Made by a program: the position numbers and the translations under genes | Origin: Polytrichum commune | Lineage: Eukaryota > Streptophyta > Polytrichopsida > Polytrichales > Polytrichaceae | NCBI GenBank assembly: GCA_950295325.1 | Contig: OX485808.1 | Span: forward strand, 22,898,527-22,962,526 | DNA length: 64,000 nt | Direction of reading: 5' to 3' | The notes under the pieces: generated by a model | The model's database searches: none | What the model was told of the DNA's origin: nothing | The model's input: only the letters and a program-made list of their open reading frames with translations | In this document: positions 24,301-35,200 of the stretch, in pieces | Layout of the letters: each line of letters begins with the position of its first letter | How positions within the stretch are numbered: position 1 is the first letter of the stretch

Positions 24301-26244
24301 GCTTCAGTGATTTCTCAAGCAATTAACTTTGGCACAAGTTGATCATTTTTAGACTGGAATGAAGGCTGACCATAAGAGAAGCTTTGAATGGATTAACATG
24401 CTGCCTCACTCGCACTCCTCCTACCTGCAAAAAAGTGATACTGGCATCAGAAATTGAACATTACACCTATGCAGACAAAAGCCTGACCACACATAGCCAT
24501 GTCCACATAGAATCAAAGTATTATGAATGGCTGCATTCAAGTCCCCGAACTAAAGCTATTGCTATGGGAAAAAATTCCGTAGGCTACACTGAGCCTGACC
24601 AACTTTGTCAGCTGCAAATGCACCATTTACTAACATTCTTCTAACAGAGCAGATTACATAGGTAGAATGTGAGAAGCTGCCAAGAATGAGTGTATGTATA
24701 TTGATGGACAATACTTATATCGAACGGTATAATGCTTGGACATTATCCCCAAGGTTTGCTTGGAACATTACTTGTCCAGTATCCATATGGATGCAGCTAC
24801 ATAAATAGATAAGAGAATAAGTTGCATACTAGCACAATCCTTTGTACCTATTTGTTTTGAAAGTCTTAAATGGTGTTGTGTATCAGGCAGATGCTTATAT
24901 CTCACACAAAAAAAAATTAAATCCATGAAAGAATCACATTTAGTGCAGAAAAATAGAGCCTATACACATTCTCCAAAGTAAATGTTGATGTCTCAGAGTG
25001 ATGGATGATGACATAAAAAAATGATTAGTGTTTGAGGAAGAAACTTGGGCACCCAACGCTTGGCTGGCAAGTTAGTCATACTCACTTATGAATCACAGAT
25101 ACAGCAGAAAAGTCCCTTCAAACCTAGAACATAACCAAGGGATGAACTTATAGCCGAGGGTTTATATAGGGGGTGACTGAATTCAATAGCATTGTGGGAA
25201 TTGGCGTGCAGGATTCAAGGACATGGTAGGAGGAAGAGAGAAAGACGTATGAACCTCTATGCATACTCCAAAGCAATGAAGTTGAAGTCTCAGAGTGATG
25301 GGTGATGACCTAAGAAAAAAATCAATGTTTGATTAAAGAAACTTGGACACCAAACACTTGCTTGGCAAGTTAGTTACACTAACATATGAATCAAAGATAT
25401 AGCAGAGAAGTCCCTTCAAAACTAGGGTGTGCAAAAGGGATAAAATGCTTTCAACGGTTGCTACAGAGGGTGGCTAAATTCATTAGCATTGTGAAAATTG
25501 GCAAACGCTATTTGAGGATAACCAATATTGGGAATGGATCTATGTACTTACCTGGTACTGAATAGTTTTGTATAGCACTTAGTCAGAAAATGCGACCTAA
25601 GAAATTGATCCTTAAACCCTAGGGTGTGCAAAAAGCATGAAACTATTGCCGAGGGTTGATATAGCGGGTGGCTGATGTCAACAGCATTATCAGAATTGAC
25701 AAATAGAAATTTGAGGATGTAGTGGAAATTGGGGATGACCAATTCTCCCAGGAGAGACAAAGAATGCATGAACCTCTTCACATCCTCAAAAGCAAAAATG
25801 TTGATGTCTCAGAGTGATGGGGGACTCATGACAGCACTTAGTCAGAAAATGTGACCTAAGGAAATGATCCTGAAACTCTAGGGTGTGCAAAGGATGAACT
25901 ACTTGCCGAGGGTTAATATACGGGGTGGCTAAATTCAACAGCATTATGGAAACTGGCAATAGAAATTCCACGATGCAGTGGAAACTGAGGATAAACATTT
26001 CTCCCAGGAGAGACAAAGAATGTGTATACGTACGTACCTGGTGCTGGATAGTTTTGAGCTCGAGCTCAGCATACTCCTTCTCCACCAACTGCATAGCGTG
26101 GACATCCGCACAGGATTGCACTCGGCAACCCAAATTTTTCCCACAACGGGAGGGCCACAATTGAGTGAAGCGGACGGCGGGCGGCCATGCGACGGAGGGC
26201 AGAGCACGCCTGGCGCCCCACCAAGCTGTCCCCACCGTCACCAT
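21392..26244 (-). CDS. tRNA (guanine-N7-)-methyltransferase, TrmB family, plastid-type; 8 exons
   Basis: Exons, 5' to 3' on the minus strand: 26244-26038, 24424-24371, 23930-23855, 23494-23415, 23098-23049, 22846-22762, 22526-22428 and 21607-21392. They total 867 bp with consistent phases, giving 288 residues and a TAG stop. Family members transfer a methyl group from S-adenosylmethionine to N7 of guanine 46 in tRNA. Visible motifs: RQHVNP (76-81), SAM-binding DIGCGSGR (109-116), GIDIRDK (133-139), VANAT (160-164), the TrmB signature CPDPHFKQRHRKRR (from 185), FLQSDIEEVA (219-228) and PLGVSTERE (262-270). Residues 1 to about 50 are rich in Arg, Ala, Ser, Thr and Trp with few acidic residues, like a plastid transit peptide; plastid targeting is inferred. 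The start is the first in-frame ATG after an upstream stop. The frame with CPDPHFK resembles the plant plastid branch rather than the METTL1 branch. Exon 1 is clearly more GC-rich than its surroundings. The exon 2 donor (GTCAGC) is weak. The start and a possible 5' UTR intron are uncertain. Confidence 0.9.
24960..26035. repeat. degenerate tandem duplications within intron 1 of the tRNA methyltransferase gene
   Basis: Three to four copies of a block with 'ttgatgtctcagagtgatgg' occur (near 24983, 25280 and 25800). 'gccgagggtt' recurs near 25155, 25648 and 25904, and 'agacaaagaatg' near 25757 and 26010. The copy spanning about 25545-25780 includes a decayed version of the 3' end of exon 1 with its donor. 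Confidence 0.75.
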
Positions 26245-26760
26245 CCCCACTGGCCTTTGTTTTTGCCAAAAGCTCGACCTCAATGACGACGAACTCAGCT
26301 TACATCCATACTCGATTCATAAACACCTGCAAAATAAATAAAACAATCCATCTCCCACTTCAAATCAAATCCCAGTCGGTCCCCCTAAAACCCCGACCTG
26401 GACATGGACTCTGGAAAGACCCAAGACGCTCCGAGGAAATCATTAGGACGGCGGAAGTTGCTCACACGATGTGTGTTGAATGGATTTAGTACGAGAAAGA
26501 TTGATTTGTGAAGGAACAAAAAGCTAAAGGGGTCGTTATGTGCTACATGAAGATTTTGTCATACCCTGTGTGAAGTGGCGGGTGAGTCGGAGAGAGTGTT
26601 GCGGAGATTTGAAAGAGTTTGCGATGTGTGAGGATTGAATTTGAGACACCGATGAGAATGCACCGCAGATTTCTAATGTTTCTTCTCCCCGTGGAGTGTT
26701 CGGGTAAGAATAACTGGTTAGTTGCGTTGGAGAACACCAGGTTTTCAATATGGGGGAGTC
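26245..26760. promoter_or_regulatory. 5' flank of the tRNA methyltransferase gene
   Basis: This is the sequence upstream of the ATG on the minus strand. A plausible splice acceptor (ttattttgcag, about 26322-26332) suggests a 5' UTR intron. No clear TATA box was identified. Confidence 0.3.
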
Positions 26761-26766
26761 ACACTG

Positions 26767-27170
26767 CCCTTGGTATTTAGTGTCACATGTGTAATAGTGT
26801 TACTTACCCTATCCTATTTTGAGGCGTCTGCTAGGTTACACTAATGATCAACAACTTCACCATTAGTGTCACCTCCTGACACTTGATATTCACGTGCACT
26901 TACTAATATTTTGGCATGAGTATGTTCAGTAATGTTATGAGGTGTATGCTCATGTTACACAACAGCATACAAGTTGACTAAAAGAGTGCACACATGACAC
27001 TTGGCATTAGTATGCTCAAGAATATCTTCCTCTTGCATACTAAAAAGATAAAAACACATGATACTTGCCATTAGTGTGCTCAATAATATCTCCCCCTTGC
27101 ATATTAAAACGTAAAATTATCATATCAAGTATCTCAATGTGCTATACTAAATGTTATAATGTATATAATA
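26767..27170 (+). mobile_element. MITE family B copy (right end lost)
   Basis: It begins 'ggtatttagtgtcacatgtg' and runs through 'ccctatcctattttgaggcg', 'gcttgcatac' and 'cattagtatgctcaagaata', as in the copies at 46466, 46894 and 60725. The right terminal repeat is missing. Confidence 0.7.
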
Positions 27171-27449
27171 TTGGTGGCCACACGAATCTGGAATTCTGTA
27201 AGAGTGTGCTCATTGAAATTAAGTGCTTCGAACAAGGCCAATGTTTCATGCATCTACATCTACATTTGGTAACGAAAAGTGACCATCATCCGGGATGCAA
27301 ATGTAGATTCAAGTAATCTTTGTCACATCTTGCATCCCAATAAGAGAAACTTACCTTACCACTACATGTGAGCTAGCAACCAAATAAAACTCAAATGTAA
27401 ATCTTGCAGCTTATAAGCTTCTAGGGGAAAACATATTCCTATTCTTTTT

Positions 27450-27830
27450 TTTCATTGGGTTTTTAGAGATAAAAGGACCAATTAGTCCATTGCCTTCAAT
27501 ACTAACTCTTGAATTCCTACCTGAAAATTTACATGTGACTAGACTCATTGCATTTGCCATATATATGTGGACATGGATAAGTGTGTGAGAGATTTTTGGG
27601 CATAATTGGTCAAGATCCTAGTATTTCCAAGCCCAACCGGTTACATGTTGACATCTTCCAGTTTTTCTTTATTAACTCGAGGCATATTCTATAGATTCTT
27701 CTTAAATGACGGGCAATTTTCCTTAAATCTTGAATTTCAACCAGTTATTTTCCAAACTCAACCGGTTCATCTGTAATTAGTTGTCAGTTCTCCCCAATTC
27801 ATTGACATGGACCAAAGTGTTCATTTTAAT
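27450..27830 (-). repeat. dispersed repeat family C ('accggtt' repeat)
   Basis: In minus orientation, blocks such as 'caaccggttacatgttgaca' and 'gagagatttttgggcataat' match 45640-45850 and 56880-57080. Nature unknown. Confidence 0.55.
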
Positions 27831-27924
27831 TACTATTCTCCTTTAGAGCATTTGCAACTATAAAGGCATGTCCATAGCCTTGATAATCAAGAGATCTATG
27901 AAGTTGGAAAAAAGAGAAAAGAAA

Positions 27925-27962
27925 AACACACACAAACACACACAAACACACACACACACACC
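27925..27962. repeat. CA-rich microsatellite
   Basis: Runs of ACAC interrupted by AAAC. Confidence 0.85.
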
Positions 27963-29150
27963 GGAAGGAAGGCAGACGAAGCTCTAGCGATCTTCCCACT
28001 AAAATACCAAAGTGTTGATGCAAATACATGCTTTTGTAATTATTGCATATTAACTTGTTGAATTTCAATTGAATTTGATTGTATGTCTAGTGGTAATCCA
28101 AATTGGGCTCGGTAAACCTTATAGCAACAAAGTTAAACCTGGGAAAGGCAAAGATAAACTTGGTAAGAGCTTATTAAAGTGAGTGTACAGGAACGGTATA
28201 GTAGTTCGTCTTATTCATTATATGTTTCCTTGCATTTCAAGGTCGGCCGGATTTGCATATTTATCATCCATATATGCTATGTTCAAGTATGAGTGAGGCA
28301 CATGTGCATTGTGAATGTAAAAGTGCAAATGCGGATGCAAATGCAATGTGAGTGGGGCTTGCTCTTCAAATTTTCTTGCTACCATCAATTTTTGAGATTT
28401 GTTTTTCCAATTTCGATGGTGAACTTGTCCCTCCGCTTATGATAAAAAAAACTATTAAGAAAAAAATTGTCCCTTGTCCACTGATTATGTTGTACATGAC
28501 TTCTCCTTGGAGATTTGAAATTGGCCCATCAAAGCCCTCAAAAGGAGGCCTTCTTTATGATAATCAAAGGGCAAAGGACATTTTGCATATAAAGTGAGGG
28601 ATAAGCATGGTGTCATACATTAAAGGCCTCCAAAGCCAATGCTTAGCAAGAAAACTTGGGGGGAATGGTGGGCACACTCTAAGAGATTTGGCTCAAAGTG
28701 AAACAAAACAAAATGTTTCATAGACTTTGTTTCTAAACTAGTCGCTTATCCAAGTGGAGGGGACTTTTAGTACTCCTCACATGCTCTTATATCCACATGG
28801 AGAGCATTTCATCCATATAGGCTAATTTTTTTTCACAAGTATACCAGTTATGCCCTTAAAAATTGATAATGTCAATCACTCATAAATCCACAATGTTTTG
28901 TGCATGTTTTTCCTTTTCTTTTTTCTTTTTCTTTCCAAAATGCAAAGATGTCAAATGAACATCTCCAAGTTGGTGTTCATTTGTTTTTCTTTGCTTCATT
29001 TGCTTCATGATCAAGAATCTACAACACAACTTCTTATCTCCATGAACGACAATTCAAGATAGACTTTTCCATCCCTTCCACCTTGCAACATGGGTTTTAC
29101 AAAGCAAAATGTTAAAGGTCCACCTATAGTATGAACACCTTATAATCACA
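27963..29150. other. no gene seen
   Basis: Short open frames without recognisable domains. Confidence 0.5.
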
Positions 29151-29159
29151 CTAGTGACC

Positions 29160-30444
29160 GGAGGACGCTAAACACCCCCCCACGAACTTCTAAGGATTCC
29201 ATATTCGGGCGGGGCAGCCCTCCCACGAAATTTCTGGCCCCGCCCGGATTTTTTCCAAACCCGTCCGAAAATAGCTGCCCGCCCCGCCCGAAAACGAAAA
29301 AAACATTGCTCTTCCATTCTTGAAGGCCGCTTGACTACAAATCCCATATTGAGTGCACTTCACCTTCAAGGTCTCAAATCCAATATATATGTGCACTTCC
29401 ACCAAGTAAATAAGGCATTAAATGGGATTTCATTCCGGAAGTGAAACCATCAACCAAGAATGTAATTAACTTGGAAGTCAAAAAATTAGAAAATCCTCAT
29501 CAACATTGAGGTTATAATTTTTATGACTTACCATTTAAAATTGTCTTCGTCATTCTTAAATGACACTTAAATTTAGTGTGCTGATGTGGTATGTATGTTT
29601 TATAATATTTTAGATAATTCTGGCTACTTTCAAGAATATTCATACGCACTTATTCTAATTAAGTGTGATTTAATGTAATTATGTCTAATTAATTCTGATT
29701 AATCCTAATTAATCCCAAATAAATCAGAAAGTATTCTTTCGAAATTAAGTAAGACTAATTAATCCTAAAATTTAATTACTGGAATTAACTCCAATTAAGT
29801 CCAATCAATTTCAGTAATTACAATACTCAATTTTTATATCCAGTAAGCCTAATTAACCCTACAATTTAATTAATAGAATTAACTCCAATTAAATCCGGTA
29901 ATTAAAATAATTTATTAATTAGTTCCATTAAGTATATTTTATAAATAAGTGCGTATGAATATTCTTGAAAGTAGCCAGAATTATCTAAAATATTATAAAA
30001 CATACATACCACATCAGCACACTAAATTTAAGTGTCATTTAAGAATGACGAAGACAATTTTAAATGGTAAGTCATAAAAATTATAACCTCAATGTTGATG
30101 AGGATTTTCTAATTTTTTGACTTCCAAGTTAATTACATTCTTGGTTGATGGTTTCACTTCCGGAATGAAATCCCATTTAATGCCTTATTTACTTGGTGGA
30201 AGTGCACATATATATTGGATTTGAGACCTTGAAGGTGAAGTGCACTCAATATGGGATTTGTAGTCAAGCGGCCTTCAAGAATGGAAGAGCAATGTTTTTT
30301 TCGTTTTCGGGCGGGGCGGGCAGCTATTTTCGGGCGGGTTTGGAAAAAATCCGGGCGGGGCCAGAAATTTCGTGGGAGGGCTGCCCCCGCCCGAATATGG
30401 AATCCCTAGAAGTTCGTGGGGGGGGGGGGTGTTTAGCGTCCTCC
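29160..30444. mobile_element. foldback Mutator-like element with ~500-bp inverted arms
   Basis: Arms 29160-29654 and 29944-30444 are near-perfect inverted copies, with GGAGGACGCTAAACAC at each outer end. A 289-bp spacer rich in 'taatt' separates them. A 9-bp direct repeat CTAGTGACC lies on both sides (29151-29159 and 30445-30453). Nine-base duplications with long inverted repeats are typical of Mutator-like elements. Each arm carries a GC-rich block of repeated 'cgggcgggg' and the same short open frame (71 and 87 codons), which is mirrored because the arms are inverted. No transposase is present. Confidence 0.9.
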
Positions 30445-30453
30445 CTAGTGACC

Positions 30454-31150
30454 TAGGAGAAGGTGGTACTAAGGTGACATTATCTTTACGTTCTCTTTAC
30501 TCAACGTAACTCACCCTAAATTTGGTAGCCTACTCAAATTACAAACACTTCTATTCAACACAAATCACAAAACCTTCCCATGATTTTGCCACGTGTCATT
30601 ATCACATTGGTTGGGACCCATGCACATATCGGTTCATGGAAAACTAACGTCCACATCCGAATCTACATTGTGGACCGGAATCATGGATTCCATTCCTTCT
30701 AGGGCTGACGAGGAAAGAGAATGCGCTGTCTAGGGAGAGAGAGTGAATCCTCTAGAGAGAGGAGAGAGATTGTACAATGTATGTGCTGACGAGGAGACGC
30801 CACTTGTCCTTTCAAGCCCAAAGCTATCAATCTTCACGAACTTGATGAGTCTTGCAAACGTTTTTGAGTTTTGGGTAAATGTTAGTAAGTAGAATCATTC
30901 CCTCATGCAATTTTATGAAGTGGAGTGATGTTTTTGCATCGTGATTGCATCCTCCCTTGCCCAAAGCGCTCCAGGTTTGGGGAGCTTCAGGGTTTTGGGT
31001 TGTGCGGCTTGGGTTTAGGAGTGGGTTGTTTGATCGGCGCCATTTTTGTCAGGAGGGAGATGGAGGAAATCTTGGGCTTGCGAGAATTGAACGAGTGAAG
31101 AAAGAAAATCCAGGAAGTATGGTCTGTGCACAGCGGCTCCCATCAATTTC
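30454..31150. other. no supported gene; may hold the promoter or 5' UTR of the lipase gene
   Basis: A GAGA-rich stretch (30715-30775) and open frames of up to 104 codons without recognised domains are seen. No splice path into the lipase exons was established. Confidence 0.3.
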
Positions 31151-31455
31151 AAGTAATGATCCTCAACCCATTTGCATTGTCAGCAACAAACTTTATGGTG
31201 CATCAGAAACTTCAGCTCCATTTTGGTGGAATTCTCTATGGTTTGGTGAAACTTTATGAGGTCAAGCTTGCATTCAGTTTTTTGAAATTGCGATTTGGGT
31301 GGGAGTAAGGATTCTCAACCCATTTGCATCAGCAACTTTCTTGTAGTGCATCAAAAACTTCAGCTCCATTTTGGTGGAATTCTCTATGGGTTGGTGAAAT
31401 TTTCTGAGGTTGAGCTTGCTTTAAGTATTTTGGAATTGCATTTTGGGCGGGGGTG
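31150..31455 (+). repeat. tandem duplication, two copies of ~150 bp
   Basis: 'aacttcagctccattttggt' occurs in both copies (near 31208 and 31356), with collinear 'ctcaacccatttgcat' at the start and 'ttggaattgc/ttgaaattgc' at the end. Confidence 0.85.
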
Positions 31456-31687
31456 GAATAGGGTGGGAGATTGTCACGAGATTGCGGAATTGGCCTGGGG
31501 GGTTTAATTCTGTGGCAGTTCAATCCTTTGCCTCCCAGGCGCAAGATGCCCGAGTGCACTCTGTGGAGGCTCAAGGCCAAGGTGAGACATCGCTCATTAA
31601 AAATAGCACCTTTTCTTAACAAATTCAATGCTTGATTTCGCATAAGTGCTTGTTTTCCCACAGTTTTGAAGAAGCCAACTGAAGAAT

Positions 31688-32105
31688 GGCAACCCTATCA
31701 TCTCAAAATGAAATTGACCAGCGTTTAATGTTGAGTCAGTGCTTTTACATACCCTTCACGGTTAAATGTCTCGTTCGACATTTACTCAACTTGTAATTCA
31801 ACCTTTTAGGTCTTGTGGCTGTGCAATATAGATACTAAAGATTAGAATCGCAAACCTATCATCTCAAAATGCAGTCACCAGTGTTTCATGTTGAGTCTAG
31901 TGTTGATACATATACTTCAGGATTTAACATCGTCTGAGCTAACTCAAGGTTTGGCTAATGCTTCGTTAATCTTTTGATGGAACTCATAAATCAACCTTTT
32001 AGGTCTTGCAGCTTAAAAAAATATGGACACAAAAGATTAGGATTGCAACCCTATCATCTCAAAATGCAAGTGACAACTGTTTAATGTTGAGTCACTGTTA
32101 ATACA
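31688..32105 (+). repeat. tandem duplication, three copies of ~170-200 bp
   Basis: 'cctatcatctcaaaatg' occurs near 31693, 31855 and 32051. Each is followed by 'gtttaatgttgagtcactg' or a near variant, and by 'caaccttttaggtcttg' between copies. Confidence 0.85.
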
Positions 32106-32231
32106 TGTCGGAGAGAATGGGCCTAAAGCCATGCCACACAATGGGATGAGGATGCATCCAGTCATTTTTGCATCGTGAAACTGCAAAGTTGGCTGCTTTT
32201 GATACTAATTTTGCCGACTGTTCTGGTGTCA

Positions 32232-35200
32232 ATGCTTGAAGACTTGAAGAAGGCGGTAGATGACCAGGAGTCGGATGAGCATAAACAAGGAGGGCAGATG
32301 GCTTGGCTAACAGATCTATTAGAGCCAGCAATGAAGCTCTACAGACGAGCGCTGCCTGCAGGCATGCATGCCACTCTCTCCATTGTTCATGCCGCGTTTG
32401 CCGCTTTGCTCTTGTGAGTGGTCTGTGCTCTGGTTTTTCTTCCAGTTCAGTTAACTTTGTGTTTGCAGTTTTTCTCATTAGAAAAGAGAGCTTGTGGTGA
32501 TTTGCAGCTTGCAATGATTCTTAAATGGTGTAGTGGGTGTTCTTCCTAGATAAGCGGCTTGGAGAGTGTACAATCAGTGAGATTCTTCTAGGCGAGGTCT
32601 ATAAATTGAATATTGGTAGAAGGGAGAAGGCTTTGTCCGAAGATAGCTAGACTGTATGTGCAATTAGGTTGCCCCATGCTAATTAATTGACATTCGACTC
32701 TAATTTGGATATTTGTTACTACAGTAACAAAATACAGGTCTTTTTCTACTGTGGTTGCCATACGGATTGATAAACAAAGTTATAAGTCACTGCGATCTGA
32801 TTTTGACCCAAGGTAATTTGCATGGGTAAATTGCAGAGGCAACCTAATTGCACATATCGGTGTAGGTAAAAACTAGGTGTCGACTAAGAAGATGTTGCCA
32901 CTTGATCATGCTTGGCATTCATGGACGTAATTCAAGAACTTTGACTCTTAGAGATTTACTCTTGAAGCTAGAATAGAAAATGAATGTCCTTACACATGCT
33001 AAAGAATGTTATTAGGCTGTATCCTTACCTGAATTGGAGGTACTCCTTATATGCATTATGATATAGGAGCAATGAGTTCAATCCACCACATGAATGATTT
33101 TGTTTAGTTGTTGATATAATAAGCTTCCAAGGTTATATCTGTATCTTGCTTGATTTTCACCCAACCAACATGAATGAAAGAGTCTATAGTTCTTTGCAAG
33201 ATCTTTTCAAGAAGCTAACATCCACAGAGACCTCTTATACATCAGTCAATAGTGTTGTGTGTTGTTTGGCTTGATATATATATATATATATATATTGATA
33301 TATATATATATTGATATTGATATTGTACTTTAAGACTACCTCCACTAAAGAATGTGAGGGGGAAAGATATTCCAAGGCACATACATCAGGCAGGCATAGA
33401 TAAATAAATAAATAGACAAGATCGACCCTACATGGGTATATTATTGGTTTGCTCCTCCTTCATTCTGTGCTTGCAATGTTCCAAACTAAGATTTACCTTA
33501 TGGTAGGCCAGAGCAGTCTACAAATACCACTAAATTAAGGCCTTTTTGTTCAAACTTCAGGAAGTCTCAAATGTAGGAATGTCATGTGAGGATTTAGTCT
33601 ATAGCTTGTTTGTTGATGGTTAGCGGATATGACATTGATGTTTTGTTCAATCCCCTTATCCTCAGATAAAGACAGTGAGCCCACAAATACGGCTTCATTG
33701 GTGGACATTGCGTCCAGTATCTTGAGAAGTACTTCAGGAATGCAGATGCAGAAATGGAGCATTGCAGACCTTACACTTGGTCTCTACTTTCTGTCTATTC
33801 GGCATGCGTCTCAGATGGCAGGTGATTCTTTTAGGGGTGATCCAGTGACATCAGATGAGATTGTGAGCCCCTTCACTACCTGTTGAGTATTTTTCTTGAT
33901 CTTTAGCACTGACTGGAACCATTCTATGTTCCTGTGACATCCAAATTTTCATAATGAAAGTGACATCCGACAGTAGTAACTTATTTTATGTTTAACATTG
34001 TAAGGCAAATGAATATTGAAGCTGACAGTTGAAGTCCAAGGTTCTTGCAGACATGTTGAATGTTTCATTTCATTCTACATAACCTCTGCCTAGAAGTTTC
34101 CTATCACAGAATAATATAAAACATAAAATATTTATGCTCATACCGTCAACCTTACTGTTGCGATCAACGTCTTATGGTAAATTAAAATCATTATACTCGG
34201 GGTTGTGTTGAGTAAGCATCCTCTGCCTAGAGGCTTTCCATCACAAAATGATATGAAGCATCAAATCTTTAGGTTGTTACCAGTGTTGGTCTGGTATAAT
34301 TAATCAACACCATTAATGGTATCAAAGAACCTACCCATGGGTATCAAAATTGTAATACCAGTCAAATATTGATATTTGGTGGGTATTTCGATGTGAGGGA
34401 ATCTTTGTCTACTGGAGTTATTATATAGGTCAATATCAATCTAAACCATATTGATAATACTAGGGCGATTTGCTTATGAAGGTTCTTGGCATGGTATATT
34501 GACCCGAATGGTATTGAAAAAAAAAATACTGTCAAATACCCATACCTTACTAGTATCAAAAATTGTGAAATTCTCATTATAGATACGCGAATGGTATAAA
34601 AAAAAGATGATACGAGCCCAACAGTGGTTGTTACCATCTACCTTGGTATGATGTCAATGTCCTATAGTAAAGTAGTCATTTTACAAAGGAGGTTGTCTTG
34701 AGTAAGGTTTATTGATTTTGGCTCTCTTTTCCAATATATTGAGGTGGCTCATGGAAGTTCTTGACTTTTTGATAGCAGGTTGGGGATCTAATTTACTATG
34801 TTGAACTAGCAAGAGGCTCCTACCAGAAGGATGCAGCTGGGCTGGCTCGAATAAGCATGATTCAGGAGAGCAAAGTGGTGAAGTTTGAGGACAAATCTAG
34901 TGTTATGCGCCCAGGGTATTATATTGCAGTGGACCATCGACACAAACTTGTGATATTGTGCATCCGAGGAACACATACAGTGCATGACATAATCACAGAT
35001 TTAGCATCAAATAGTGAAGATGCATCCACACTAGATGGAGAAAGTGTCCATTATGGCAGTATCGAGGCTGCTCGCTGGTTAATGCAGAATGAGGTTGCCA
35101 CGTTGAAGAAATGTCTACAAGAGAATACGGTATGTCATATTGTTATACATCAACTACACTACATTGTCCTAATAGTTTGAGCCACTTTAATTCCCATAAT

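Noticed and set aside
25786-26283. Open frame continuing from exon 1 of the methyltransferase gene into the intron
   Set aside because: After the donor at 26037 the family similarity stops and resumes in the exon at 24424, so the extension is intron read-through.
29190-30456. Two conserved copies of a small protein gene (71 and 87 codons)
   Set aside because: The similarity is explained by the inverted arms of the foldback element.
32098-32514. A 138-codon minus-strand frame
   Set aside because: It is the antisense shadow of the candidate lipase exon region and has no recognisable domain.
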